A stretch of DNA of 15,213 nt from an uncultured Candidatus Saccharibacteria bacterium (GCA_938046735.1 CALIXF010000001.1:1-15213), one strand, 5' to 3'; counted from the first letter of the stretch, positions 8,307 to 14,821 are shown. Translations and numbers: made by a program. The notes: generated from the sequence alone by a model not told the origin.

Positions 8307-9096
8307 GAATTCCACGTAACGCGTATTCGGTATCTTTGTGGTTTCGTACTGTGATCGTCTCAATCCCCATTTCAAGTACTGGATAGTCATTGCCACCTGG
8401 TTGCGTCATGTCTCCAAAATACAGAATATCCTCACGAAGAACCCCCAGCTCTTCCATCAAATGTGTCATTCCAAAGGCCTTATTCATACCAGGCTTTACT
8501 GCATTAATACTAGTAGTTCCGCCAATCTCAAACATAAAATTTGAAGCCAGTTCCTTAGCTCTTGCCACAATTTTCTCACGCTTCCTACAATCTGGATCCC
8601 AGGCATATTTTTCTTCCGTACCAGCCATCTGCCCTAATGCTGAAAAGGTTACTTGTGATAAACGGTTTTCAATAATTTCATCTCCAGGTTTTAATTTATC
8701 ACCCTCCCAGAATCCAAGTTCTTTAGCTGCTTGCTCAATCGCCCTCGAAATCAAACTAATTTCTTCATCATTTAATGGATAGTTATAGATTAACTCCCAA
8801 TTTTTTAGATCATATTTACTACCATCGTTACCGTTTGCAAACGGCGAGTATTTATAATATTGCGTACCTTGAGCCACAAACAGATGCAGATGCTGAAGTT
8901 GTGCTGGAGTTACTTCGGCTACCTCAACCAATCGATCGACAATCTGGATTAAAAATTGATCGAACTTTTGTCCAGAAATTGGGCAAATCTCGAAATTATT
9001 CAAACATTCCGTCAGCAGTACCGCAATCTCCTCTGGGATCGGTGTTTTTGCGATATTTAAAGTTTGATCAATGTCAAATGCGAGAACTTTTTTCAT
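8293..9096 (-). CDS. Phosphomannomutase-like HAD-IIB enzyme
   Basis: A 267-residue HAD-superfamily phosphotransferase or hydrolase, cytoplasmic. Motif I is FDIDQT with the nucleophile Asp8 and acid/base Asp10. Motif II is ISG with Ser41. The cap carries ENRLSQVTFSALGQ (143-156), which closely matches the substrate-binding strand of eukaryote-type phosphomannomutases. Lys201 lies in INAVKPGMNKA, and motif IV is FGDMTQPGGNDYP (227-239). The cap motif and GGNDYP favour a sugar phosphate substrate (mannose 6-phosphate/1-phosphate interconversion or a related reaction); a simple phosphatase is the main alternative. AAAGGAGT lies upstream of the ATG with good spacing. It is divergent from tpiA, and the PRC-barrel gene follows on the same strand. 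Confidence 0.85.
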   Translation of the reverse strand: MKKVLAFDIDQTLNIAKTPIPEEIAVLLTECLNNFEICPISGQKFDQFLIQIVDRLVEVAEVTPAQLQHLHLFVAQGTQYYKYSPFANGNDGSKYDLKNWELIYNYPLNDEEISLISRAIEQAAKELGFWEGDKLKPGDEIIENRLSQVTFSALGQMAGTEEKYAWDPDCRKREKIVARAKELASNFMFEIGGTTSINAVKPGMNKAFGMTHLMEELGVLREDILYFGDMTQPGGNDYPVLEMGIETITVRNHKDTEYALRGILGVL

Positions 9097-9114
9097 TTTT
9101 ACTCCTTTAATGTC

Positions 9115-9143
9115 ATCATAACCGACAAAAAACCAAAAGTAAA
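9115..9143 (-). promoter_or_regulatory. Promoter of the HAD gene
   Basis: On the minus strand TTTACT (9143-9138) and TATGAT (9120-9115) are separated by 17 bp, followed by the AAAGGAGT ribosome site at 9108-9101. It lies back to back with the tpiA -10 box, so the two divergent promoters share about 50 bp. Confidence 0.5.
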
Positions 9144-9151
9144 TCTAAAAA

Positions 9152-9160
9152 TGCTATAAT
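9152..9160 (+). promoter_or_regulatory. tpiA extended -10 element, likely leaderless
   Basis: TGC-TATAAT is a perfect extended -10. Exactly 6 nt (AAACTT) separate it from the ATG at 9167, with no room for a Shine-Dalgarno and no good -35 box. It has the same layout as the tyrS and PRC-barrel promoters. Confidence 0.6.
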
Positions 9161-9166
9161 AAACTT

Positions 9167-9943
9167 ATGAAAACATACGTGATGGGCAACTGGAAAATGA
9201 ACTTAACAGTCGGAGATTCTTCAATTTACCTTCAACGACTTCTTAAAAAGATTAAACCTTCGCGTGGTCTTGAAATTATTATCGCTCCAAGCGCCATCTC
9301 TCTTGCCTCTTTATCTCTTCAGCTTGAACGTAACAAGTCCAAGATCAAATTAGCCGCCCAAAACTTTTATCAAAAAGATTTTGGGGCTTATACCGGCGAG
9401 ATTTCAATTGCTCAGCTTCGCGGTGTCGTTTCTTATGCCCTAGTCGGCCATTCCGAACGTCGTTTTATTTTTGGCGAAACCAATAAAGATATCAGTCAAA
9501 AAGTTGCCGCCGCGATCCGTAGTGGTATCACTCCCGTGCTCTGTATTGGTGAAACCGAAAATCAGCGCAATTTCGGCGAAACCAAGGATGTTTTAAGAGA
9601 TGAATTACTTGGTGGTTTATCCGAAATTGACACTGAAGATGTTAAAAAATGTCTCATCGCCTACGAGCCAGTCTGGGCTATTTCCAGCACCGAACAAGCT
9701 CGCCCAGCCACCCCTGATGAAATTGCTGCATCTATTCAATTGATTGAAGAACAGCTCGTCGACATCTATGGGCAGGAAACTGCAGAGCAGATCCCGCTCC
9801 TCTATGGGGGAAGTGTTAATCCGAATAACGCCGGTGCTTATCTTACTATCCCCGGTATTAACGGTGTTCTTGTCGGCGAATCTAGTCTAATTTCCGACAA
9901 TTTTAATGAAATTATTGAAACTGCTAAGCGTGTTCGTGAATAA
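9167..9943 (+). CDS. tpiA: Triosephosphate isomerase
   Basis: Interconverts dihydroxyacetone phosphate and glyceraldehyde 3-phosphate in glycolysis, in the cytoplasm. The 258 residues form the usual TIM barrel length. Catalytic residues are present: Lys10 in GNWKMN, His95 in VGHSERR and Glu167 in AYEPVWAI. The phosphate-gripping loop 6 follows Glu167 with the variant ISSTEQARPATPDE in place of the common IGTGKTAT; Ala-Arg-Pro-Ala-Thr forms occur in other CPR lineages as I recall them. Phosphate binding is completed by LYGGSVNPNN (212-221) and GVLVGESS. It is divergent from the HAD gene. The next gene starts 65 nt downstream and has its own -10 candidate. Confidence 0.97.
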   Translation: MKTYVMGNWKMNLTVGDSSIYLQRLLKKIKPSRGLEIIIAPSAISLASLSLQLERNKSKIKLAAQNFYQKDFGAYTGEISIAQLRGVVSYALVGHSERRFIFGETNKDISQKVAAAIRSGITPVLCIGETENQRNFGETKDVLRDELLGGLSEIDTEDVKKCLIAYEPVWAISSTEQARPATPDEIAASIQLIEEQLVDIYGQETAEQIPLLYGGSVNPNNAGAYLTIPGINGVLVGESSLISDNFNEIIETAKRVRE

Positions 9944-9978
9944 ACTTAAGCCATTTGTGAAAAATATTAAAAATCGAG

Positions 9979-9984
9979 TATAAT
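9979..9984 (+). promoter_or_regulatory. Candidate -10 box of the coiled-coil protein gene
   Basis: A perfect TATAAT lies 24 nt before the ATG at 10009. No clear -35 box and no Shine-Dalgarno are visible. Confidence 0.35.
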
Positions 9985-10008
9985 ATATAAGAATATAGAT
10001 AAGAACTT

Positions 10009-11304
10009 ATGCAAGACGAATCAAGAACTCCAATCAAGATTTCACAGCCAAGGTCGGCACAGTCAAGAATGACAAAATCTCCAGCTTCTTACAGACGCAT
10101 GGATTTTGCGCCCGTCCGTACTACTTCTCGCTCTGCTTCTGCATTCCCTACCGATCGCGATCTTGAGCGTCATCGTATTGCTAAACAAGAAATGCAACGT
10201 CGTGAAGCAATTAGGCAACAGATTGAGGAACAAAATCGTCTTAAAAGTCTTAACCAGCGCCGTATTGAAGCTGCCAGACAAGAGCTTTCTGAATATCAGG
10301 CTGCCGAAGAACAGAGAAACCGTGTTCTTGAAGCTGAACGTCAGCGGGCTATTGAATCACAAAAAATCGCGCAAAGAGAAGCCGTAGAACAGATGACAGC
10401 TCGCCGTAAGGCTATAGAGCAGGAAGCTCGTCGTCGTCAGATTGAAGAGAAAAATCGTAAACTTCGCGCTATGCAAGAAATGCAGCGTCAAAAAGAAGCT
10501 TCAAAAATCAATATCTCTCGTCGTATTTCTGTTGCTCCTATTCAAACTTCTCCGTTTAGGAAAAATGCTGAGCCCGCAGTTACTACTCCACTCCATTCTA
10601 CAAAAATCCAGCCTAAAGCCATCCCCCTAGTAGCGGAATCACAAATAAAACCCACACTTCGTTCTGCTGGAGATACCAAAGTTCTGCCAGCTTCACGCAT
10701 CCAGGTGGTCGTCTCCCCAAATCGTAAACTTTTTGGTCGTATTCGACCTGCCGGCCCCTCTCGCCAGATCCCTCAAGATGATCAAGATCCATTAGTACAG
10801 GCTTCTCTTAACTCACGTACTAACTCAGTCACTTCAGAGAATGACCTGGAGGGGCTTCTCTATGACGCTTTTGAGGATTCTACTGCTGATAGTCCTGAGA
10901 AATTATCGAAAAAAACTCACAATCAAAAACAAATTTCTGAATCTATTCAGGATACTTCCGAAAATAACATGAATTATATCTTAGGCGGTCGTTCTCCCTT
11001 TATTAATACTGATAAAATTGTTAAGCGTCCTCTTTCCGATTCTCGTAAGGATAATTCTAAGACCAGCACTTCTTTTGATGCCTCTTCGATGCTAAAGAGC
11101 AGCGAAGAGTCTCCCTCGGCTTCTAAAACTCGCAAAAATGTTTATGCCAAACGTGAAAATATCAAAAAGACAGCCAAAAAAGGCACCATGATCGTTGAAG
11201 ACCGCCCCAAAGGCGTCGGTATTTCTCTCGCTATCGCCATTACCTTTATGATTATCCTCGGCACCGTTGTTGGCGCCCTAGTCTATTTTGCTTTCTTTCA
11301 ATAA
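10009..11304 (+). CDS. Tail-anchored coiled-coil protein, function unknown
   Basis: I do not recognise this 431-residue protein. Residues 1-45 are Ser/Arg/Pro-rich. Residues about 48-170 are almost entirely Glu, Gln, Arg, Lys and Ala with regular charge spacing (for example RRKAIEQEARRRQIEEKNRK), predicting one long helix or coiled coil. Residues about 175-400 are low-complexity, Ser/Pro/Lys-rich and probably disordered. The final 30 residues (from GVGISLAIAIT to the end) form a single hydrophobic helix with essentially nothing after it. There is no N-terminal signal. The protein should therefore sit on the inner membrane face, anchored by its C-terminus, with the coiled coil in the cytoplasm. 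A scaffolding or envelope-organising role is a guess. It is the last gene before the compositionally different right half. Confidence 0.8.
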   Translation: MQDESRTPIKISQPRSAQSRMTKSPASYRRMDFAPVRTTSRSASAFPTDRDLERHRIAKQEMQRREAIRQQIEEQNRLKSLNQRRIEAARQELSEYQAAEEQRNRVLEAERQRAIESQKIAQREAVEQMTARRKAIEQEARRRQIEEKNRKLRAMQEMQRQKEASKINISRRISVAPIQTSPFRKNAEPAVTTPLHSTKIQPKAIPLVAESQIKPTLRSAGDTKVLPASRIQVVVSPNRKLFGRIRPAGPSRQIPQDDQDPLVQASLNSRTNSVTSENDLEGLLYDAFEDSTADSPEKLSKKTHNQKQISESIQDTSENNMNYILGGRSPFINTDKIVKRPLSDSRKDNSKTSTSFDASSMLKSSEESPSASKTRKNVYAKRENIKKTAKKGTMIVEDRPKGVGISLAIAITFMIILGTVVGALVYFAFFQ

Positions 11305-11332
11305 ATGCCTTTAGCGGCTCAATTATTATAGT

Positions 11333-11593
11333 TCACATTCTTTTTAATCGATCTATAATTGAATAAAACAATTCTAAACGAAATCTATTTCCAAGGGCTC
11401 TATTTGGTCTATCATAATTTCTAAAGTCTGGATTAATTATTAATTTCTCTCCACCTCTTTATCCACCGATAAATAGTACTTCTATTTCTCCCGAAGTGTC
11501 TTGCTACTTGCGTAACGCTTTTGTCTTCGAGCTAATTTCCTTTAGTGCTTTACTGCATTGAATTTCTATAGACTTGGCTATGCTATATGCCAT
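11333..11593 (-). pseudogene. Degenerate helix-turn-helix transposase/integrase remnant
   Basis: An ATG at 11593 with an upstream AGGAG starts a 29-codon frame (MAYSIAKSIEIQ, then KALKEISSK) that ends in TAG at 11504. From about 11525 a shifted frame continues with SVTQVARHFGRNRSTIYRWI and then KRWREIN, an unmistakable helix-turn-helix of the type found at the N-terminus of transposases. A further shift gives NPDFRNYDRPNRALGNRF and more up to a TGA at 11333. Read as one protein it is an N-terminal piece of about 90 residues with two frameshifts and no catalytic domain. The family (IS481-like or another with an HTH plus integrase core) is uncertain. It occupies most of the 485-nt gap between the coiled-coil gene and the peptide gene. 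Confidence 0.55.
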
Positions 11594-11674
11594 AGGTAGA
11601 TCTCCTATTTAGATTTGTTTACTCTTAAGTATGGATCTATCTATTTTTATTGGTAATAATTTCGCTAATATTTG

Positions 11675-11710
11675 TTGCAAAGGTGATGGACCTTAACGAA
11701 AAATTTGCAA
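11675..11710. repeat. Nested inverted repeat upstream of the peptide operon
   Basis: TTGCAAA (11675-11681) and TTTGCAA (11704-11710) form a 7-bp inverted repeat. A 5-bp one, AAGGT/ACCTT (11680-11684 and 11690-11694), is nested inside. The right arm overlaps the -35 box of the promoter below, so a repressor or activator site is possible. Confidence 0.3.
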
Positions 11711-11732
11711 AAAAAACAAATTTTGTTATACC
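11705..11732 (+). promoter_or_regulatory. Promoter of the peptide/radical SAM operon
   Basis: TTGCAA (11705-11710), 16-bp spacer, then TATACC (11727-11732) preceded by TGT, an extended -10. Transcription would start near 11739 and give a leader of about 50 nt. CTAAT/ATTAG (11747-11751 and 11757-11761), a short inverted repeat, lies just after the start. Confidence 0.45.
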
Positions 11733-11789
11733 ATGAACAAATCAGTCTAATTTTAGATTAGTACTTTTACAAGAAAGGAGGTGATAGAA

Positions 11790-11852
11790 ATGAAGAAGAA
11801 GCGTCGTTTTCGTGTCAGGATCGGAAAAGGTAGTTGTTGTCGTTGTGAGTAA
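11790..11852 (+). CDS. Short Cys-tailed peptide, candidate RiPP precursor
   Basis: A 20-codon gene with a near-perfect ribosome site (AAAGGAGGTGAT, 11774-11785) before the ATG. The product starts MKKKRRFRVRI and ends GKGSCCRCE: nine Lys/Arg in the first 13 residues, then three Cys in the last five. It is followed by a terminator-like hairpin and, 68 nt after its stop, by a radical SAM gene. Very small precursors directly before a radical SAM maturase are the pattern of streptide-like RiPPs, so the Cys-rich tail would be the modified core. I do not recognise this precursor as a named family. The alternative is a leader peptide that senses Cys or Arg charging through the downstream hairpin. The strong Shine-Dalgarno shows it is meant to be translated. 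Confidence 0.6.
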   Translation: MKKKRRFRVRIGKGSCCRCE

Positions 11853-11870
11853 CAAGTAAATCCACCACTA

Positions 11871-11904
11871 GGCGGGACGGAGTAATGTCGTTCCGCCATT
11901 TCTT
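11871..11904 (+). terminator. Attenuator-like hairpin between peptide and radical SAM gene
   Basis: GGCGGGACG (11871-11879) pairs with CGTTCCGCC (11889-11897) over 9 bp with one G-U, around a 9-nt loop. ATTTCTT follows, a weak U-rich run. It would let most transcripts stop after the peptide while some read into the enzyme gene, the usual stoichiometry for precursor and maturase. Confidence 0.6.
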
Positions 11905-11920
11905 AAAAGGAGAAATCAAT

Positions 11921-12256
11921 ATGCATTACAGTGATGAAGAAATAAAATTTCTAGAAGTTGAAACAGAATCTGCAATATATGATATTGAGTTAGGTCCTAT
12001 TCAAATTGAAATCACTGGACGCTGCAATATGAATTGCGTCCATTGTAGAGCAAGCGAAATGCTAAAAAAAGATATGCCAATTGAGGAGATATTAAAAATC
12101 GTAAGATTTGCGAGAATATATAGCCCCAATTACAAAGAAATTACAATCTCTGGTGGTGAACCATTGCTCCATAAAGACTTCCGCAAAGTAATTAGTGAAG
12201 TTCGTAAGAGCGGTGGTGATTATTTGACTATAACAACCAAAGGATTAACCTCTTAG
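11921..12256 (+). pseudogene. Radical SAM peptide maturase, 5' fragment
   Basis: Radical SAM enzymes use a [4Fe-4S] cluster to cleave S-adenosylmethionine and start radical chemistry. The cluster motif CNMNCVHC (Cys35, Cys39, Cys42; CX3CX2C) and the SAM-binding ISGGEPLL (GGEP at 78-81) are both intact. Homology continues to ITTKG (104-108, normally TTNG) and is then lost; the frame stops at residue 111. Radical SAM peptide maturases are normally over 300 residues with a C-terminal SPASM or similar domain, so about two thirds is absent and the product should be inactive. The start at 11921 has AGGAG at 11908-11912; the in-frame ATG at 11885 lies in the hairpin loop and is rejected. The truncation point lies within about 45 nt of a transposon-type recombinase start, suggesting insertion. 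No downstream remainder of the enzyme is present in the window. Confidence 0.8.
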
Positions 12257-12297
12257 GGACAGAGAAAATAATAAAACTTGGAAAGGAGGTAATTCTC

Positions 12298-12501
12298 ATG
12301 TCAAATACGAAAAGAACAGGACAAACAGCCCTTTATGAGCGTTTAAGTCGTGATGATGAAATGCAAGGAGAAAGCAATTCCATCACCAATCAAAAGCAAT
12401 TACTTGAAAGCTATGCCAAAAGAAACGGCTTTGTAAATATCTATCACTATACCGATGACGGAGTAAGCGGAACAAGCTTTGATAGAGATGGATTTCAAAA
12501 A
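12298..12501 (+). pseudogene. Large serine recombinase (Tn4451/TndX type), 5' fragment
   Basis: The first 68 codons of a resolvase-type recombinase as found in Tn4451- and Tn5397-like elements. Catalytic Ser17 is in TALYERLSRDDE, and the conserved TDDGVSGTSFDRDGFQ is at 52-67. A strong AAAGGAGG (12282-12289) precedes the ATG. Full-length proteins of this type exceed 500 residues. The reading frame continues to a TAG at 12540, but everything after codon 68 (LGFSRDFNSAI) is antisense to the HxlR gene, so the true homology ends at about 12501. In Tn4451 the recombinase gene lies next to one transposon end; the break in the radical SAM gene just upstream fits that end. The rest of the transposon is missing. 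Confidence 0.8.
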
Positions 12502-12839
12502 TTTTTAGGTTTTTCAAGAGATTTCAATTCTGCAATATAGTCCAAACCAAAAACTTCTATTTCATCTAATACTTTTTGAAATTTAGTTCCGATTTTACTC
12601 AAAGAATATTCAACATGAGGGGGAACTTCCGCAAAAACTTTTCGATTAACGAGCCTATCTGCTTCAAGCTGACGAAGTTGTCTTGTTAAAACAGTCCTTG
12701 TAGTTTCAGGCATCAATTTTTCAAGTTCATTAAATCTCTTAGTGCCTGTACTAAGATGATATAGTATTACAATTGCCCATTTCCCTTGTAAAACTCTTTG
12801 AGTAGTAACATAGGGACATTTATCATAAATATTTGACAT
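12495..12839 (-). CDS. HxlR family transcriptional regulator
   Basis: A 114-residue winged-helix regulator with the family hallmarks: CPYVTTQRVLQGKWAIVILYHL at the N-terminus, GTKRFNELEKLMPETTRTVLTRQLRQLEADRLVNRK as the recognition and wing region, and VEYSLSKIG near the C-terminus. Length is normal, so it looks complete. Cys8 corresponds to the redox-sensing Cys seen in some family members, but a single Cys is weak evidence for sensing. It is divergent from the SnoaL-like gene by 146 nt and probably controls it. The 3' end abuts the truncated recombinase; the last few codons could come from the junction rather than from the native gene. Confidence 0.88.
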   Translation of the reverse strand: MSNIYDKCPYVTTQRVLQGKWAIVILYHLSTGTKRFNELEKLMPETTRTVLTRQLRQLEADRLVNRKVFAEVPPHVEYSLSKIGTKFQKVLDEIEVFGLDYIAELKSLEKPKNF

Positions 12840-12867
12840 ATCAAACCTCCGAAAACAATTAAAGTAA

Positions 12868-12886
12868 CATAATAGATACTATGTAT
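12868..12886. promoter_or_regulatory. Candidate HxlR operator
   Basis: An imperfect palindrome CATAATAGATACTATG (12868-12883) overlaps ATAC-TAT-GTAT (12876-12886). It covers a minus-strand TATTAT (12874-12869) that could be the -10 of the HxlR gene, so autorepression is plausible. The site lies between the two divergent genes. Confidence 0.35.
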
Positions 12887-12901
12887 TATAAATGTTCGTA
12901 C

Positions 12902-12931
12902 TTGTAAAATCAAGACTTAAAAAAGTATAAT
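12902..12931 (+). promoter_or_regulatory. Promoter of the SnoaL-like gene
   Basis: TTGTAA (12902-12907) and a perfect TATAAT (12926-12931) with an 18-bp spacer. AAAAGGAG before the ATG at 12986 is a good ribosome site. Confidence 0.55.
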
Positions 12932-12985
12932 ATAAACAGGAAATCAAAAGTAAATTTCCAATATTAAAAAAGGAGATAAACAGAT

Positions 12986-13375
12986 ATGAAAAATGAAGTT
13001 ATGAAAGTATTTAATACTTACACAGAAGCATTATCAAGAGGAGATTTTGAAGCAGCTTTTGAAACAATGGCAGATACGATTGTATGGCATATGGGTGGAG
13101 AAAGTTCTCTATCAGGAATAATTAAAGGAAAACAAGCACTTGGAGAACGTTTAGGAGAATTTGCGAAAAGAAGTAATGGAACATTCAGAGTAATAACAGA
13201 GTGGGCTGCAAGTAATGATTGTTTTGTTGCTGCAAGTGTTGTTTCATTAGCAGAAAAAGGTAATGAAAAATTAAATGATCCGGGAATTGATTTGTTTAAA
13301 ATAGAAGATGGAAAAATACAAGAAGTATGGACTTTTGCACAATATCAAACAGTAGAAGATAAATTTTGGGAATAA
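12986..13375 (+). CDS. SnoaL/NTF2-like protein
   Basis: A 129-residue protein of the NTF2-like (cystatin-cone) fold. The N-terminal helix MKVFNTYTEALSRGDFEAAFETMADTIVWHMGG, the IIKGKQALGERL helix and the C-terminal strand pair (DLFKIEDGKIQEVWTFAQ) are typical of the SnoaL-like group. Members bind small hydrophobic ligands or act as isomerases or cyclases; others have unknown substrates, and nothing here fixes the substrate. Length is complete and no signal peptide is seen. Codon use is A+T-rich with AGA and GGA favoured, unlike the CGT/CGC-rich genes of the left half. HxlR regulators often sit next to such small genes. Confidence 0.8.
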   Translation: MKNEVMKVFNTYTEALSRGDFEAAFETMADTIVWHMGGESSLSGIIKGKQALGERLGEFAKRSNGTFRVITEWAASNDCFVAASVVSLAEKGNEKLNDPGIDLFKIEDGKIQEVWTFAQYQTVEDKFWE

Positions 13376-13467
13376 ATTGAATTTATCTTTAGCAGATATT
13401 TTAGAGGATAGAAAAAACAATCCTTTGATTTTTTGCTGAAAAATTAAATACACAGTTTTTTATAGAT

Positions 13468-13506
13468 GACTTTTTACGCCAAAGTGTAGAAGTCCTCCTT
13501 TTTTAT
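13468..13506 (+). terminator. Terminator after the SnoaL-like gene
   Basis: GACTTTT (13468-13474) pairs with TAGAAGTC bases at 13488-13494 over 7 bp with one G-U; a run of six T begins at 13499. It lies 93 nt after the stop. Before it, TTTAGCA/TGCTGAA (13388-13394 and 13434-13440) and AGGAT/ATCCT (13405-13409 and 13420-13424) form a nested stem without a T run. Confidence 0.45.
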
Positions 13507-13602
13507 TCTCAAAAAGCAAAACAGAGAACTTAAAAAGACCAGCTATCAAATGTCAATACAAAATAAAAAATAAATTTTGCACTGACATTATTGCATAACA
13601 AA

Positions 13603-13623
13603 TAAGCCTAATGAATAGGCTTA
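13603..13623 (-). terminator. Hairpin downstream of the IS110 transposase
   Basis: TAAGCCTA (13603-13610) and TAGGCTTA (13616-13623) form a perfect 8-bp stem with a 5-nt loop. On the minus strand it follows the transposase stop by 22 nt and is trailed by TTTGTT, a weak U run. It probably ends transposase transcription. Confidence 0.5.
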
Positions 13624-13645
13624 AAAAAATTAATAATACTGACAA

Positions 13646-14821
13646 CTAAATATTTGGAGTATACGGTTTTTGATCTCTTAAGACAGCAAATATAATATTG
13701 GTCAATTTCCTTGCAACAGCCCCTATAGCTGTGCCATGAGCTTTGCCTCGTACTCTCAATCCTTTATAGTATATGGATAAGGCAGGGTCCTTAAAGGCTG
13801 CTACAGTGGCGGCAAGCCAAATAGAACGCCTTAAGTAAGGCGAACCTCGCTTGGAAAGTTTTGTATTTGTGGCTGAAAAATCGCCAGATTGTTTTATACG
13901 TGTGTCTAAACCGGCATAGGCAACAAGTTGGTTTGCTCTTTCAAACCTAGAAATATTGCCTATCTCGGATACTATGGACGCACCTAAAACACTACCAATA
14001 CCCGTTATTGTAGTAATGACCGGACATATATCCTCAAGCAAGCTACTAATCTCAATTTCAATTTCTTTAAGTTGTTCTTCTAGGAATGAAATTTGGCTAA
14101 TTATTTGCTTGATTTGGAAAGAAAAAGACCTTTTTGCAAACTTAATTCCAAAAGATTCCCTGGCACGGGATTGGATTTCTTTGGCTTTATTTATGCCAAG
14201 ACGACCCTTGCTACACTCACAAAGTAAGTTACCAAGCTCCTCAGCAGGAATTGACAGCATGTCTTCCGGTAAAGGATATTTTGACAACAGTTCCTTTGAG
14301 GTAACACCATATATATTTGAAAAAAGACTTGAGTACTCAGGGAAAACTTGGTCAAGTATAGCTACAAGTTTTCTTTTCCAATCTGAGCATTCATCAACTA
14401 AGGCAAACCTATATCTAGTTAAATTTCTAAGGGCAAATGTATTCTCATCGGAAAAATTAGATATAGAGAACTCTCCAAAACGCATTATTTGAGCAATTAT
14501 AAATGAATCAACTGAATCATTCTTAGTTTGTCTAACATACATTTTCCTAAAAGCATCAGACTGAATTGGATTTATAACATAGCACGTAAATCCTAGATCA
14601 ACGATGTATGAGAACAAACTTATCCAATAATGACCAGTTGCTTCCATTCCAATAATGCAATTATTAGTTGTTACACCAAATTCAGCAATAAAATTATTGA
14701 ACTTTTCTATCCCTTTTGTGGAATTAGGAAAAGAAATACTTTTGGATAAGCTTTTTCCAGAAGAATCAATTATTGAAGCTTCGTGGTTTTTCTTAGCAAT
14801 ATCAATACCTATGTAAAACAT
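13646..14821 (-). CDS. IS110-family transposase (DEDD, RuvC-like)
   Basis: A 391-residue intact recombinase. The N-terminal RuvC-like domain has the DEDD set: Asp7 (YIGIDIAKKNH), Glu60 (GMEATGHYW), Asp102 and Asp105 (RQTKNDSVDSF). A helical linker spans about 180-270. The C-terminal transposase_20 domain has TTITGIGSVLGASIVSEIG followed by VAYAGLD. The SKRGSPYLRR segment (Ser323) is where the family's nucleophilic serine is expected; exact assignment needs an alignment. No frameshift or stop interrupts it, so it may be active. AAGGTGAT lies before the ATG with good spacing. These enzymes act with an element-encoded bridge RNA that recognises donor and target DNA, and the upstream noncoding region carries structure consistent with this. 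Confidence 0.95.
   Translation of the reverse strand: MFYIGIDIAKKNHEASIIDSSGKSLSKSISFPNSTKGIEKFNNFIAEFGVTTNNCIIGMEATGHYWISLFSYIVDLGFTCYVINPIQSDAFRKMYVRQTKNDSVDSFIIAQIMRFGEFSISNFSDENTFALRNLTRYRFALVDECSDWKRKLVAILDQVFPEYSSLFSNIYGVTSKELLSKYPLPEDMLSIPAEELGNLLCECSKGRLGINKAKEIQSRARESFGIKFAKRSFSFQIKQIISQISFLEEQLKEIEIEISSLLEDICPVITTITGIGSVLGASIVSEIGNISRFERANQLVAYAGLDTRIKQSGDFSATNTKLSKRGSPYLRRSIWLAATVAAFKDPALSIYYKGLRVRGKAHGTAIGAVARKLTNIIFAVLRDQKPYTPNI

Noticed and set aside
8775..9110. Plus-strand open frame of 111 codons
   Set aside because: It is antisense to the HAD gene, whose catalytic motifs lie on the other strand; its protein has no recognisable features.
1390..11304. UGA-as-glycine code (as in Absconditabacteria/Gracilibacteria), suggested by no gene here ending in TGA
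   Set aside because: All left-half genes are full length without in-frame TGA and encode Gly with GGN, so the standard code suffices; the stop preference is only a bias.
11885..11920. Upstream ATG for the radical SAM fragment, giving 123 residues
   Set aside because: It lies in the loop and 3' arm of the attenuator hairpin without a Shine-Dalgarno; ATG 11921 has AGGAG at good spacing.
13956..14492. Plus-strand open frame of 178 codons
   Set aside because: It is antisense to the intact IS110 transposase and has no ribosome site or family features.
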